A DNA stretch of 64,000 nucleotides from Acidovorax sp. (GTDB lineage Bacteria; Pseudomonadota; Gammaproteobacteria; Burkholderiales; Burkholderiaceae_C): the NCBI GenBank assembly GCA_018780365.1, contig JADMJR010000214.1:1-64000 (forward strand), in the 5' to 3' direction. Positions 23,057 to 31,723 of this stretch are shown here, one piece after another (within the stretch, counting starts at the first letter, position 1; the number at the start of each line of letters is the position of its first letter). The notes below the pieces were generated by a model. It searched no databases. It was not told the origin of the DNA and saw only the letters and a program-made list of their open reading frames with translations. The position numbers were made by a program, and so were the translations under genes.

Positions 23057-25627
23057 ATGGTTTTTGGCTGGAAACAGTTCACACAGTTGGCCCTGCTGGG
23101 CTGCCTCTTCGTTCTCAGCGCCTGCGGCGGGGGCGGCTCCGCTGAACTGCAGTTGAATCTCCCGCTGCAAGGGGCAAGCGTTCAAATCACCCACGATGCC
23201 CAAGACGCTACGCGGCCGGCGCAGATCATGGCGACATACAGCGCTCGCGTCATCAACGTTGCAACGGATTTCCTCGTGGTAGGCGGCACTTGCACCCAGG
23301 CGCCTGCTCCTGTCATCTCCGTCGATACTGCGCGCATGCTGGTCACGGTGCGCTTGAGCGGCGGCAACTGCGAGGGCGGCCAGACGCTTACGCTCACGGT
23401 GGACCCCGCCAAAGTCACGCTCGAGAACGCGACGCTGGCCAACACGGCGATCTGGACGCGCAGCTTCGCCATCTCGCCCACGAGCCAGAAGATCAGTGGC
23501 TCTATCAGTTGGTTGGCCGGCACCGTGGTGCTCAGGATCAACGGCGGAGAGACGGTGACGGTTGCGAGCGACGGTTCTTTCGCGTTCCCCACACCGGTCA
23601 GAGCAGGTAGCTTCTATACCGTGACCGTGGATACCCAGCCGGTCGGCCAAACTTGCTCGGTGAGCAACGGCAGCGGCGTGGTGGGCACAAGCCCTGTGGA
23701 AAAGTTGATCGTCATGTGCTCCACGGATGCGTACCAGGTCGGGGGCACGGTCGCCGGACTGACCGGCACTTTGGAACTGGTCAACAACGGTGCTGACTTG
23801 TTGGCAATCAACGCCAATGGACGCTTTATCTTCCCTGTTCCCGTGGCCTACGGCGCCGGGTATGCCGTCACCGTCCGCACCCAGCCAATTGGCCAGACCT
23901 GCTCGGTCAGCCGTGGTACCGGGGCCATGGGAGGCCCCGTGAGCGACGTGGCCGTGGTGTGCGCAACCAACGCCTACAAAGTGGGGGGCACGGCTTCTGG
24001 TCTTGTGGGCACCCTGGAGCTGCTCAACAACGGCGTTGATTTGTGGGCAATCACTGCCAACGGCTCTTTCGCATTCCCCACCTCTGTGGCATTCGGCTCT
24101 CCGTACAATGTCACGATCAAGACCCAGCCTCTGAACCAGACCTGTACCGTGGCCAACGGCAGCGGAACGATGGGCGGCGCCAACGTCACCAATGTCACGC
24201 TGGTATGTGCAACGTCCATCTTTTCAGCAGGCAACACCTACAACGGAGCCTCGGGGGCCGGTGATGTGTTCACAGGCCCCATCGCCGGCCTGAACGGATC
24301 GACCTTCAATGGCAATGCGGCCGACACCGACGCGATGACCTTCACCACGGCCGGAAGCGTGAACCTCAACAATGGCACGACCGGCGGCACGCTCTCGAAC
24401 ATCAAAGTGCTGAATCTTGCCAATGGCTCCAATACCATCACGTTTGCCAACGCAACTTCAGGCGTCACCACAGTCGTTGGTGGCACCGGTAACGACGTGG
24501 TCGACCTTGCCAACACAGGCAACACGTTTCTGGCCGGCACAGTCAACCTGGGCACGGGCAGCAACAGCCTGACACTGGAAAACAAGACCTACACGGGCAG
24601 CTACACGTCGGGCTCTGGTGGCAATGACACGCTGTATCTGTTCAACGGCACCAATATCGCCGGAGCAAGCGTGTCGGGCTTCGAGAACCTCGTGGTTGCC
24701 AGCAACGCGACGGTCACTATGGCACCAGGCCAGTCCTCGCAGTTCATAGGCACAATCACCGCCGCAGGCACGGAAACCATCAACCTGGCATCCTCAGGCA
24801 CCTTCAACGCGCTGCCAAATATCGAGAACTACAACCTGGCCAACGGAACGAACAACTTCAGCTCGGCCAATGTGCCCGTGACGGTGGTGGGCGGTTCGGG
24901 CGTTGACGTGTTTAATTTCACAGCAAACCAGATCATCAACTTCCTGACCTCGATTGATGGTGGCGGCGGCGGCACCAACATACTGAACATTGGCGCGACC
25001 GCGACACAGTCGATAGACCTCAGCACCAAGGTCATCAGCAACATACAGATCGTCAATGTTGCGGGCAGCGTCGGAACGGCGAGTTTTACCAACATCAATG
25101 GTGCTGGTGCAACCCTGACCTACACCAAGTCCACAGGCGATAACACCATCAATTTGGGGTCAGGCGGTCAGACACTGAATTTGCTTGGCTCTAGCTCCAC
25201 AAGCACGACCGTCACAGGTAGCCCTGCCGCTGACACCATCAACCTTCCGTTCAGTGGCAGTGGCTCAGAAACCCTGATCGAGACGGGAGCGAACATGTCA
25301 AACCGCACCCAAATAGACACAGTGGGGAATTTCAACGCCACGGGCACCGACTATTTCAAGACCGGAGTGAACGCAACGTCCGTGGGAAGCTTCATCATTG
25401 GCAATGCAGACACCGGCAATTATCTGACCACCATTGGCGCCGGGCTGGCGGTCGTGCTGAACAATACCGGGCAGGCTTACCTCATCACCATCCAGACGGG
25501 CACGGCGGCCGGCACCTACTTGTTCCAGAACACAGGCAGCAACACCGCCCAATTCGACAATACGGATTTCTTTGTGCAACTGACCGGCACCATAGGAACG
25601 ATATCCACCGGTAATTTGATTCAATAG
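23057..25627 (+). CDS. Large surface lipoprotein with tandem beta modules and RTX-like repeats
   Basis: 856 residues. The signal peptide ends in the lipobox LSAC (Cys23), followed by a Gly run, so a lipidated outer-membrane or surface protein is predicted. Three consecutive modules of about 78 residues (about 145-222, 224-303, 304-385) share the pattern GGT-GL-GTLEL-NNG-NG-F-FP, then TQP-GQTC-V-GSG. The remainder is a Gly/Asn/Thr-rich repetitive region (for example VVGGTGNDVVDLAN) like RTX or S-layer-type beta helices. The end, TYLFQNTGS and DFFVQLTG, recalls type I-secreted surface proteins. Function unknown; adhesion or surface coat is plausible. ATG 23057 begins the signal peptide. Confidence 0.8.
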   Translation: MVFGWKQFTQLALLGCLFVLSACGGGGSAELQLNLPLQGASVQITHDAQDATRPAQIMATYSARVINVATDFLVVGGTCTQAPAPVISVDTARMLVTVRLSGGNCEGGQTLTLTVDPAKVTLENATLANTAIWTRSFAISPTSQKISGSISWLAGTVVLRINGGETVTVASDGSFAFPTPVRAGSFYTVTVDTQPVGQTCSVSNGSGVVGTSPVEKLIVMCSTDAYQVGGTVAGLTGTLELVNNGADLLAINANGRFIFPVPVAYGAGYAVTVRTQPIGQTCSVSRGTGAMGGPVSDVAVVCATNAYKVGGTASGLVGTLELLNNGVDLWAITANGSFAFPTSVAFGSPYNVTIKTQPLNQTCTVANGSGTMGGANVTNVTLVCATSIFSAGNTYNGASGAGDVFTGPIAGLNGSTFNGNAADTDAMTFTTAGSVNLNNGTTGGTLSNIKVLNLANGSNTITFANATSGVTTVVGGTGNDVVDLANTGNTFLAGTVNLGTGSNSLTLENKTYTGSYTSGSGGNDTLYLFNGTNIAGASVSGFENLVVASNATVTMAPGQSSQFIGTITAAGTETINLASSGTFNALPNIENYNLANGTNNFSSANVPVTVVGGSGVDVFNFTANQIINFLTSIDGGGGGTNILNIGATATQSIDLSTKVISNIQIVNVAGSVGTASFTNINGAGATLTYTKSTGDNTINLGSGGQTLNLLGSSSTSTTVTGSPAADTINLPFSGSGSETLIETGANMSNRTQIDTVGNFNATGTDYFKTGVNATSVGSFIIGNADTGNYLTTIGAGLAVVLNNTGQAYLITIQTGTAAGTYLFQNTGSNTAQFDNTDFFVQLTGTIGTISTGNLIQ
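23489..24211 (+). repeat. Three tandem coding repeats in the surface lipoprotein
   Basis: Three copies of about 235-240 bp. Each encodes the strands TLEL-NNG and the motif TQP-GQTC-V, with one conserved Cys in that motif and another at the module end (MCST or VCAT). Confidence 0.75.
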
Positions 25628-25724
25628 CCCCTGGGTCAAGAAGCGCCAACGGCCATCATCCCGGTGCACCGGGTGCAGGTTGATGCGTGAACCTCCTGCT
25701 TGGTACAGGCCTTCTGGCCTTCTG

Positions 25725-25740
25725 GCCGCCTTGCGGCTTT
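25725..25740 (+). terminator. Possible terminator between lipoprotein gene and waaA
   Basis: Short hairpin GCCGC-CTT-GCGGC followed by TTT, about 100 bp past the lipoprotein stop and before the convergent waaA end. The stem is only 5 bp, so this is a weak call. Confidence 0.3.
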
Positions 25741-25786
25741 GTGTGCGCGATGTGAATTCGGGGCGCACGCGTCCCCTTCCACCAAA

Positions 25787-27142
25787 TCAATGATCGGCTT
25801 GCACCATGCCCAGAATGGCCTGCGCCGTGGCCTGTGCCGCACCGCGGTGGGCGGTGGCAAAGCCGGTGGCGCGCTCGCTGGCGGCGTTTTGTGCGCTGGC
25901 GTCCTGTGCCAGGGTGGCCGCCAGTGCCATGCCAGCAGCCATGTCGGGCACACGCTGCGCCGCGCCCGCTGCGCAGGCCAACTCTGCGGCCTCGGCAAAA
26001 TTGAAGGTGTGGGGCCCCAGCACCACGGGGCAGCCGCAGGCGGCGGCCTCGATGAGGTTCTGGCCGCCCAGCGGGGCAAAGCTGCCGCCCAGCATGGCCA
26101 CATGGGCCAGGCCGTAGTACAGCGCCATTTCCCCCAGCGAGTCGCCCAGCCACACATCGGCCGGTGTGGGGCCTGCGGCCCAGGTGCTGCGGCGCGACAC
26201 ACTCAGGCCCGCGCGCAGCAGCAACTGGTGCACCTCGTCAAAACGCTGCGGGTGGCGCGGCACGATGAGCCATTGCACGCCACAGGTCGCAGGGTCGATT
26301 GCTCTGTTTTTGATAGCTGATTGCGCTTGCTGGTCGCGCGCCAGGGCCATTTTTGACTTCAAATTTTCCAGCCACAGGGTTTCTTCGCCCTCGCGGCTGC
26401 TGGCCAGCATGACCACTGGGCGGCCAGCGTCCCTGCGCCAGAGGCGGCCCCGCTCCAGCAACGGTGCATCGGGCACCACGTCGAACTTCAGGTTGCCGAA
26501 CACACCATGCACCGGGGCCCCGATGGTGCGCAGGCGCCGGGCATCGTCCCTGGTCTGGGCCCACACGGCCGCCAGGCCGCCGTAGGCTGGCCGTGCCAGC
26601 GCCGACAGGCGCTGCGCCTTGTGCAAGGATTTTTCATTGAAGCGCGCATTGGCCAGCACCAGCGGAATGCCCCGCTGCCGGCAGCCTGCCACCAGGTTGG
26701 GCCACACCTCTGTCTCCATCAGGACGCCGATGGCCGGGCGGAACTTGCGCAGAAAGCGGGCCACGGCGCCGGGCGTGTCCCAGGGCTGCCACACCTGCAC
26801 GTCGCCGGGCAGCAGCAGCTTTTCGCCCTCGGCCCGGCCCGTGGCGGTGCCGTGCGTGAGCAACAGGCGCATGCCCGGCAGTTGCTCGCGCAGTTGCGCC
26901 AGCAGGATGGCGGCCGCCCGTGTTTCGCCCAGCGAGACGGCATGCACCCACACAAACCGGCCCAGCGGGTCGGAGCTGCTGTGGGGCATCAGGCTGTCGA
27001 TGGGCGCAGGGTAGCGGCCAAAACGTTCGCCCACGGCCAGCCCGTAGCCAGGCTCCGCCACGGCCCGGCGGCGCAGCTTGCGGCGCAGCAGCGGCTGAGC
27101 GCCCCAGGTGATCAGCGAATACAGGGCACGTGCGGCGTTCAT
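25787..27142 (-). CDS. waaA: 3-deoxy-D-manno-octulosonic acid (Kdo) transferase WaaA
   Basis: Inner membrane-associated GT30 enzyme that adds Kdo from CMP-Kdo to lipid IV-A in lipopolysaccharide synthesis. 451 residues from ATG 27142. Family motifs include the N-terminal membrane helix, VWVHAVSLGETRAA, LLLTHGTATGR, GVLMETEVWPNL, VMLASSREGEE, LIVPRHPQRFDEV and the donor-site GGSFAPLGGQNLIEAAACGCPVV. An extra segment of about 20 residues after SSREGEETLWLEN (about 260-280, including LKSKMALARDQQAQSAIK) is encoded by a dispersed repeat read in frame and is not expected in homologs. It overlaps the upstream nitrilase-family gene by ATGA. Confidence 0.93.
   Translation of the reverse strand: MNAARALYSLITWGAQPLLRRKLRRRAVAEPGYGLAVGERFGRYPAPIDSLMPHSSSDPLGRFVWVHAVSLGETRAAAILLAQLREQLPGMRLLLTHGTATGRAEGEKLLLPGDVQVWQPWDTPGAVARFLRKFRPAIGVLMETEVWPNLVAGCRQRGIPLVLANARFNEKSLHKAQRLSALARPAYGGLAAVWAQTRDDARRLRTIGAPVHGVFGNLKFDVVPDAPLLERGRLWRRDAGRPVVMLASSREGEETLWLENLKSKMALARDQQAQSAIKNRAIDPATCGVQWLIVPRHPQRFDEVHQLLLRAGLSVSRRSTWAAGPTPADVWLGDSLGEMALYYGLAHVAMLGGSFAPLGGQNLIEAAACGCPVVLGPHTFNFAEAAELACAAGAAQRVPDMAAGMALAATLAQDASAQNAASERATGFATAHRGAAQATAQAILGMVQADH
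26303..26363 (-). repeat. Dispersed repeat, copy 4, inside waaA
   Basis: Read on the minus strand: GTCAAAAATGGCCCTGGCGC, GCGACCAGCAAGCGCAATC, AGCTATCAAAAACAG. Same block order as the intergenic copies. It keeps the waaA reading frame open and adds about 20 codons. Confidence 0.75.
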
Positions 27143-27921
27143 AACGGGAGGTTCAGCCCCACGACCCCACCGGCCCAGCCGCTGTCGCCGCGCTCCGCCC
27201 ACACCAGGCAGGGTGCGTCAGCGAGTGCGGCCACCACACAGTGCCCGCCTGGCGCCCAGAAGGCGCTGCGGCCGGCGCTGGCATACCCCCCGGAGGGCCC
27301 GCTGTAGTTGGCCAGCAGCACCGCCATGTCGTGGTCGCGGGCATAACCCTGCAGCAGGGCCGACTCGGCTTGGTAGGCTTTTTCGGAGATCAGCACCCCC
27401 GCCGCATAGAGGGCCGCGCCCGCACTGCGGGCGGCCTGGGCGTGTGCGGGGTGTGTGATGTCGGCGCACACCGCCAGCCCGGTGGGTTCACCCGCCAGCA
27501 GATGCACCTGTGCGTCATCGGTGCCAGCGCTGGCGAACTGCTCCTCGCTGGTGTGCAGGTGGCGCTTGCGGTACAGCGCCATGCTGCCGTCCGCGCCCAG
27601 CACCCAGGCGCCGATGGCGGGCAATGTGCCCTGCACCACCGGTGCTGCCGGGGCGCCTACCACCAGGGTGATGCCGTGGCTTTGCGCGGCCTGCCCCAGT
27701 GCCGCCAGCGCGGGGTGGTCGGCAGGCAGCAGGTTGTTGGCCATCAGCGCGGGTTCGTACCCGGTCAGCGACAGCTCTGGAAACACCAGCACCTGCACAT
27801 GCTCAAGCACTGCCGCCCGCACAAAGGCCAGGTGGGTCTGCACATTGCGCTCCAGGTTGCCAGGCGCCGAGGGCGACTGGGCTGCGGCCACTCGCAGTGG
27901 GGTGGACAGGGACAGCTTCAT
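27139..27921 (-). CDS. Carbon-nitrogen hydrolase (nitrilase superfamily)
   Basis: 260 residues. The catalytic Glu-Lys-Cys triad is visible: Glu49 in FPELSLTGYE, Lys119 in YRKRHLH and Cys152 in LAVCADITHP. Members hydrolyse amides or nitriles or act as amidotransferase domains; the substrate is not evident. The stop codon overlaps the waaA start (ATGA), so the two are co-translated. The link to lipopolysaccharide synthesis is probably only genomic. ATG 27921. Confidence 0.87.
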   Translation of the reverse strand: MKLSLSTPLRVAAAQSPSAPGNLERNVQTHLAFVRAAVLEHVQVLVFPELSLTGYEPALMANNLLPADHPALAALGQAAQSHGITLVVGAPAAPVVQGTLPAIGAWVLGADGSMALYRKRHLHTSEEQFASAGTDDAQVHLLAGEPTGLAVCADITHPAHAQAARSAGAALYAAGVLISEKAYQAESALLQGYARDHDMAVLLANYSGPSGGYASAGRSAFWAPGGHCVVAALADAPCLVWAERGDSGWAGGVVGLNLPL

Positions 27922-27989
27922 GCAGGGCGGTTCACAAAAGACACAAGGGTTTGTGGCAGGCAGCGTGGCGGGTTGGGTCAGAGCCGGCT

Positions 27990-29378
27990 TCAGTGGCTGG
28001 CCGCGCCCACATGGGCGTCGGGCTTGACCTTGTGCAGCAGCGCCAGCATGGCGGCCTCGATGCGGGCCAGGGCCTCGGTGGTCTGGCCTTCAAAACGCAG
28101 CACCAGCACGGGGGTGGTGTTGCTGGCGCGGATCAGGCCAAAACCATCGGGCCAGTCCACGCGCAGGCCGTCGATGGTGCTGATGGTGGCGGGGGCCGCA
28201 AAGCTGTCGGCCGCCAGGGCCTGCAGCTCGGCCGTGAGGCGGTGGGGTTCGCCCTCGGCGCAGGCCACGTTCAGCTCGGGGGTGGAGAAACTGGTGGGCA
28301 GCGCGTTGAGCACGGCGCTCGGGTCGTTGGTCTTGCTCAGGATTTCCAGCAGGCGGCAGCCCGCATAGGTGCCGTCGTCAAAGCCGTACCAGCGCTCCTT
28401 GAAGAAGATGTGGCCGCTCATCTCGCCGCCCAGCGGGGAGTTGGTCTCCTTCATGCGGGCCTTGATGAGCGAGTGGCCGGTCTTGAACATCACCGGCACG
28501 CCGCCAGCGGCGGCAATGGCGGGCGCCAGGCGCTGGGTGCATTTCACGTCGAAGATGATCTCGCCGCCAGGCACACGCGAGAGCACGTCTTGCGCAAACA
28601 GCATCATCTGGCGGTCGGGGAAGATGTTGGTGCCGTCCTTGGTCACGATCCCTAAGCGGTCGCCGTCGCCGTCAAAGGCCAGGCCCAGTTCGGCGTCGCT
28701 GGCTTTCAAGGCCTCGATCAGATCGCGCAGGTTCTCGGGCTTGCTCGGGTCGGGGTGGTGGTTGGGGAAGTTGCCATCCACCTCCGAGAACAGCTCGATC
28801 ACTTCGCAGCCCAGGGCGCGGAAGATGTCCGGCGCCGAGGCACCGGCAATGCCGTTGCCGCAGTCCACGACAACCTTCATGGGGCGCGCCAGCTTCACGT
28901 CGCCCACGATGCGTTCACGGTAAGTGGGCAGCACATCCACATGGCGCACCGAGCCGCCGGGCGCCAGTTGCCAGCTCTCTTGCTCCATGGTGCGGCGCAG
29001 GCCCTGGATCTCTTCGCCATAGATGGCACGGCCGTTCAGCACCATCTTGAAGCCGTTGTAGTCCTTGGGGTTGTGGCTGCCCGTGACCTGGATCCCGCTG
29101 TTGCACAGCGTGCTGGCCGCAAAGTACAGGAGCGGCGTGGTCACCAGGCCCACGTCGATGACCTCGATGCCCGCCTCCACCAGCCCCTGGATCAGCGCCC
29201 CCGACATCGTCGGGCCCGACAGGCGCCCGTCGCGCCCCACGGCCACCGTGGTTTGCCCCTCGGCGCGGGCGGCGCTGCCAAAGGCCCGGCCCAGGCCCAG
29301 GGCCACTTCTTCGTTCAGGGTCGACGGCACGATGCCGCGAATGTCGTAGGCTTTGAAAATGGCGGGCGTCGGTTGCAC
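27990..29378 (-). CDS. Phosphomannomutase/phosphoglucomutase
   Basis: 462-residue alpha-D-phosphohexomutase that interconverts 6-phospho and 1-phospho sugars for surface polysaccharides and lipopolysaccharide. All four signature loops are present: phosphoserine loop TGSHNPKDYNG (about residues 98-108), metal loop DGDGDRLG (about 240), sugar-binding GEMSGH (about 322) and phosphate-binding RASNTTPVL (about 420). It resembles P. aeruginosa AlgC and E. coli ManB. GTG 29378 is the start, with AAAGG 9-13 bases upstream. It lies 68 bp upstream of the nitrilase-family gene on the same strand. Confidence 0.93.
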   Translation of the reverse strand: MQPTPAIFKAYDIRGIVPSTLNEEVALGLGRAFGSAARAEGQTTVAVGRDGRLSGPTMSGALIQGLVEAGIEVIDVGLVTTPLLYFAASTLCNSGIQVTGSHNPKDYNGFKMVLNGRAIYGEEIQGLRRTMEQESWQLAPGGSVRHVDVLPTYRERIVGDVKLARPMKVVVDCGNGIAGASAPDIFRALGCEVIELFSEVDGNFPNHHPDPSKPENLRDLIEALKASDAELGLAFDGDGDRLGIVTKDGTNIFPDRQMMLFAQDVLSRVPGGEIIFDVKCTQRLAPAIAAAGGVPVMFKTGHSLIKARMKETNSPLGGEMSGHIFFKERWYGFDDGTYAGCRLLEILSKTNDPSAVLNALPTSFSTPELNVACAEGEPHRLTAELQALAADSFAAPATISTIDGLRVDWPDGFGLIRASNTTPVLVLRFEGQTTEALARIEAAMLALLHKVKPDAHVGAASH

Positions 29379-29518
29379 GTCGAAGGACCTTTAGCGAGGG
29401 GGTTGAAGAGCCGGCTGCATTGTAGGCGGCCCCCCTGCCCGGCCAGGCGTCCGGGCCGCCGCAGGCATATGTCCGAAAACGGCCAGTGCGGGCGCACCCC
29501 ATCCCTATGATCCAGCCC

Positions 29519-31090
29519 ATGACTTCACCCACCACGACCGGCACAGCCACCACCGACACCGCCTCGGACGAGGGCCGCTACCTGGCCGTGCTGGCCCGGG
29601 ATGCGCGTTTTGACGGGCACTTTTTTACCGGCGTGACCTCTACCGGCATCTATTGCCGCCCCGTGTGTGCCGTGCGCACCCCCCGGCGCGAGAACTGCCG
29701 CTTCTTTGTGCTGGCCGCACAGGCGGAGAACGCCGGTTTCCGGCCCTGCCTGCGCTGCCGGCCCGAGCTGGCACCCCAGGCGCTGGTGTGGTCGGTGCAG
29801 GACGCGAGCAGCATCCTGGTGCAACAGGCCGTGCGCCTGCTGGATGCGCCCGACCTCTGGCCGGCCCCATCCACACACAAAACCACACCACCAGCCACAC
29901 CCGGCGACAGCAGCGCCACCGTGGCCCGCCTGGCCGAGCGCCTGGGCGTGAGCGACCGCCACCTGCGGCGCATTTTTGAGGCCGCACTGGGCGTATCGCC
30001 CCTGCAATACCTGCAGACACGCCGCCTGCTCACGGCCAAACAGTTGCTCACCGACACCACCATGCCCGTCACGCAGGTGGCGCTGGCCAGCGGCTTTGCG
30101 AGCGTGCGCCGCTTCAATGCCGCCTTTGCGGGGCACTATGGCCTGAACCCCACCCAGTTGCGCCGCAGCGGCGCAGCCCCCGCCAAAACAGGCGCTCCGG
30201 GTGCGGGCGGCACGCTGCGGCTGGCCTGGCGCCCACCGTTTGATGTGGCCGCACTGCTGGCGTTTTTTGAGCGGCGGCAGTTCCATGGAGTGGAATGGGT
30301 GCTGCCACATGAGGCCACGCTGCGGCGCACCGTGCGCCTGCCCGCCAGCACCACAGGCCTGGGCCAGGAAACCACCGGCTGGTTCAGCGCGCGTTTTGAC
30401 GTGGCCCGCCACCAGGTGCTGCTGCAGACCAGCGACAGCCTGTACCCGGTGCTGCCGCTGGTGATCCGCCGCGTGCGCGCCATGCTCGACCTGGACGCCG
30501 ACCCCGCCGCCATCAACGCCGTGCTGCACCCCCATTTCCCCGACGGCGACGGCCTGCGCGTGCCCGGGGCGTTCGATGGCTTTGAGCTGGCCGTGCGCGC
30601 CGTGCTGGGCCAGCAGATCACCGTGGCCGCCGCGCGCACCCTGGGCCAGCGGCTGGTGGAGCGGCTGGGCGAGCCCATCGAAACGCCCTGGCCCGAACTG
30701 AGCCGCTTGTTCCCCACCGCCGCCACGCTGGCCGTGGCCGACGGCGACACCCTGGGCCAGCTGGGCATCGTGCGCCAGCGCCAGGCCGCCATCGTGGCGC
30801 TGGCCCGCGCCGTGGACAGCGGTGCCCTGGCCCTGCATGCCGGGGCTGACGTGGCCAGCACCACGGCCGCGTTGTGCGCGCTGCCCGGCATTGGCGACTG
30901 GACGGCCCAGTACATCGCCATGCGCGTGCTGCGCTGGCCCGACGCGTTCCCGGCCGGCGACGTGGCCTTGCACAAGGCTCTGGGCGTGTTGGCCGAAAAA
31001 AGCCCGGCCCGCGCGGCCACCGCAGCATCCGAGGCCTGGCGCCCCTGGCGCAGCTACGCCGTGCTGCGCGCCTGGGCCGGCCTATCATGA
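29519..31090 (+). CDS. Ada-AlkA fusion: AraC-type methyl-sensor plus 3-methyladenine DNA glycosylase
   Basis: 523 residues in three parts. The N-terminal Ada methylphosphotriester domain (about 15-85) has Cys motifs IYCRPVCAVRTPRREN and FRPCLRCRPE. An AraC helix-turn-helix pair follows (about 125-205). The AlkA-type glycosylase (about 220-520) has the helix-hairpin-helix LCALPGIGDWTAQYIAMR and the catalytic Asp in FPAGDVAL. It should sense and repair alkylated DNA and excise alkylated bases. The C-terminal O6-methyltransferase domain of classic Ada is missing but is supplied by the next gene. In-frame starts exist at 29507 and 29486. A repeat follows directly after the stop. Confidence 0.9.
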   Translation: MTSPTTTGTATTDTASDEGRYLAVLARDARFDGHFFTGVTSTGIYCRPVCAVRTPRRENCRFFVLAAQAENAGFRPCLRCRPELAPQALVWSVQDASSILVQQAVRLLDAPDLWPAPSTHKTTPPATPGDSSATVARLAERLGVSDRHLRRIFEAALGVSPLQYLQTRRLLTAKQLLTDTTMPVTQVALASGFASVRRFNAAFAGHYGLNPTQLRRSGAAPAKTGAPGAGGTLRLAWRPPFDVAALLAFFERRQFHGVEWVLPHEATLRRTVRLPASTTGLGQETTGWFSARFDVARHQVLLQTSDSLYPVLPLVIRRVRAMLDLDADPAAINAVLHPHFPDGDGLRVPGAFDGFELAVRAVLGQQITVAAARTLGQRLVERLGEPIETPWPELSRLFPTAATLAVADGDTLGQLGIVRQRQAAIVALARAVDSGALALHAGADVASTTAALCALPGIGDWTAQYIAMRVLRWPDAFPAGDVALHKALGVLAEKSPARAATAASEAWRPWRSYAVLRAWAGLS

Positions 31091-31150
31091 ATGCTATTGA
31101 ATATATAGCTATCAATGCTTACCCAAAGCGCGCAGAAGCCTGTTTTCATC
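31091..31150 (-). repeat. Dispersed repeat, copy 5
   Basis: On the minus strand: GATGAAAACAGGCTTCTGCG, CGCTTTGGGTAAGCATTGAT, AGCTATATATTCAATAGCAT. It starts directly after the Ada-AlkA stop codon and ends 22 bp before ogt, so it sits inside an alkylation-repair operon. Confidence 0.75.
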
Positions 31151-31171
31151 CCTAAATCACAGAGACTCCCC

Positions 31172-31723
31172 ATGCAATACCACCCCCACACCGTGCAGGC
31201 CCGCGCCAGCACCGCCCTTGGACCGGTGCGCCTGGCGGCCTCGCCCAAGGGCCTTTGCGGCGTCTGGTTCGAAGGCCAGCGCCACGAACCCAGCCGCCTG
31301 CTGCACGGCAATAGCGCCTGGGCCGAGGCCGCAGACCACGCGCTGCTGCAACAGGCCACCCACCAGTTGCAGCAGTACCTGCGGGGTGAACGGGATGGGT
31401 TTGACCTGCCCCTGGACCTCTCGGGCGGCACGCCGTTCCAGCAAGAGGTGTGGCACGCGCTGCTGGCCATTGGCCGGGGCGGCACCTGCACCTATGGCCA
31501 CCTCAGCGAACAGCTGGGCCGGCCCCGCGCGGTGCGGGCCGTGGGCGCGGCCGTGGGGCGCAACCCGCTGAGCGTGGTGGTGCCCTGCCACCGCGTGCTG
31601 GGTGCGGACGGCAGCCTGACCGGCTACGCGGGCGGGCTGGATCGCAAGGCCGCGCTGCTGACGCTGGAGAATGCCCCCTCGCAACACGCGCGCTCCCCCG
31701 CTCCCCAGAAAGGCCATGCATGA
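31172..31723 (+). CDS. ogt: Methylated-DNA-[protein]-cysteine S-methyltransferase
   Basis: Suicide repair protein that removes O6-alkyl groups from guanine. 183 residues. The DNA-binding and catalytic stretch is typical: GTPFQQEVWHALLAI, TYGHLSEQLGRPRAVRAVG and the active site VVVPCHRVLGADGSLTGYAGG. ATG 31172 was chosen because the frame upstream is repeat sequence. It overlaps the next gene by ATGA. Together with the preceding Ada-AlkA gene it recreates the full set of Ada activities as separate proteins. Confidence 0.93.
   Translation: MQYHPHTVQARASTALGPVRLAASPKGLCGVWFEGQRHEPSRLLHGNSAWAEAADHALLQQATHQLQQYLRGERDGFDLPLDLSGGTPFQQEVWHALLAIGRGGTCTYGHLSEQLGRPRAVRAVGAAVGRNPLSVVVPCHRVLGADGSLTGYAGGLDRKAALLTLENAPSQHARSPAPQKGHA

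Noticed and set aside
25725-25740. Strong intrinsic terminator after the surface lipoprotein
   Set aside because: The stem is only 5 bp with three T residues; kept only as a low-confidence feature.
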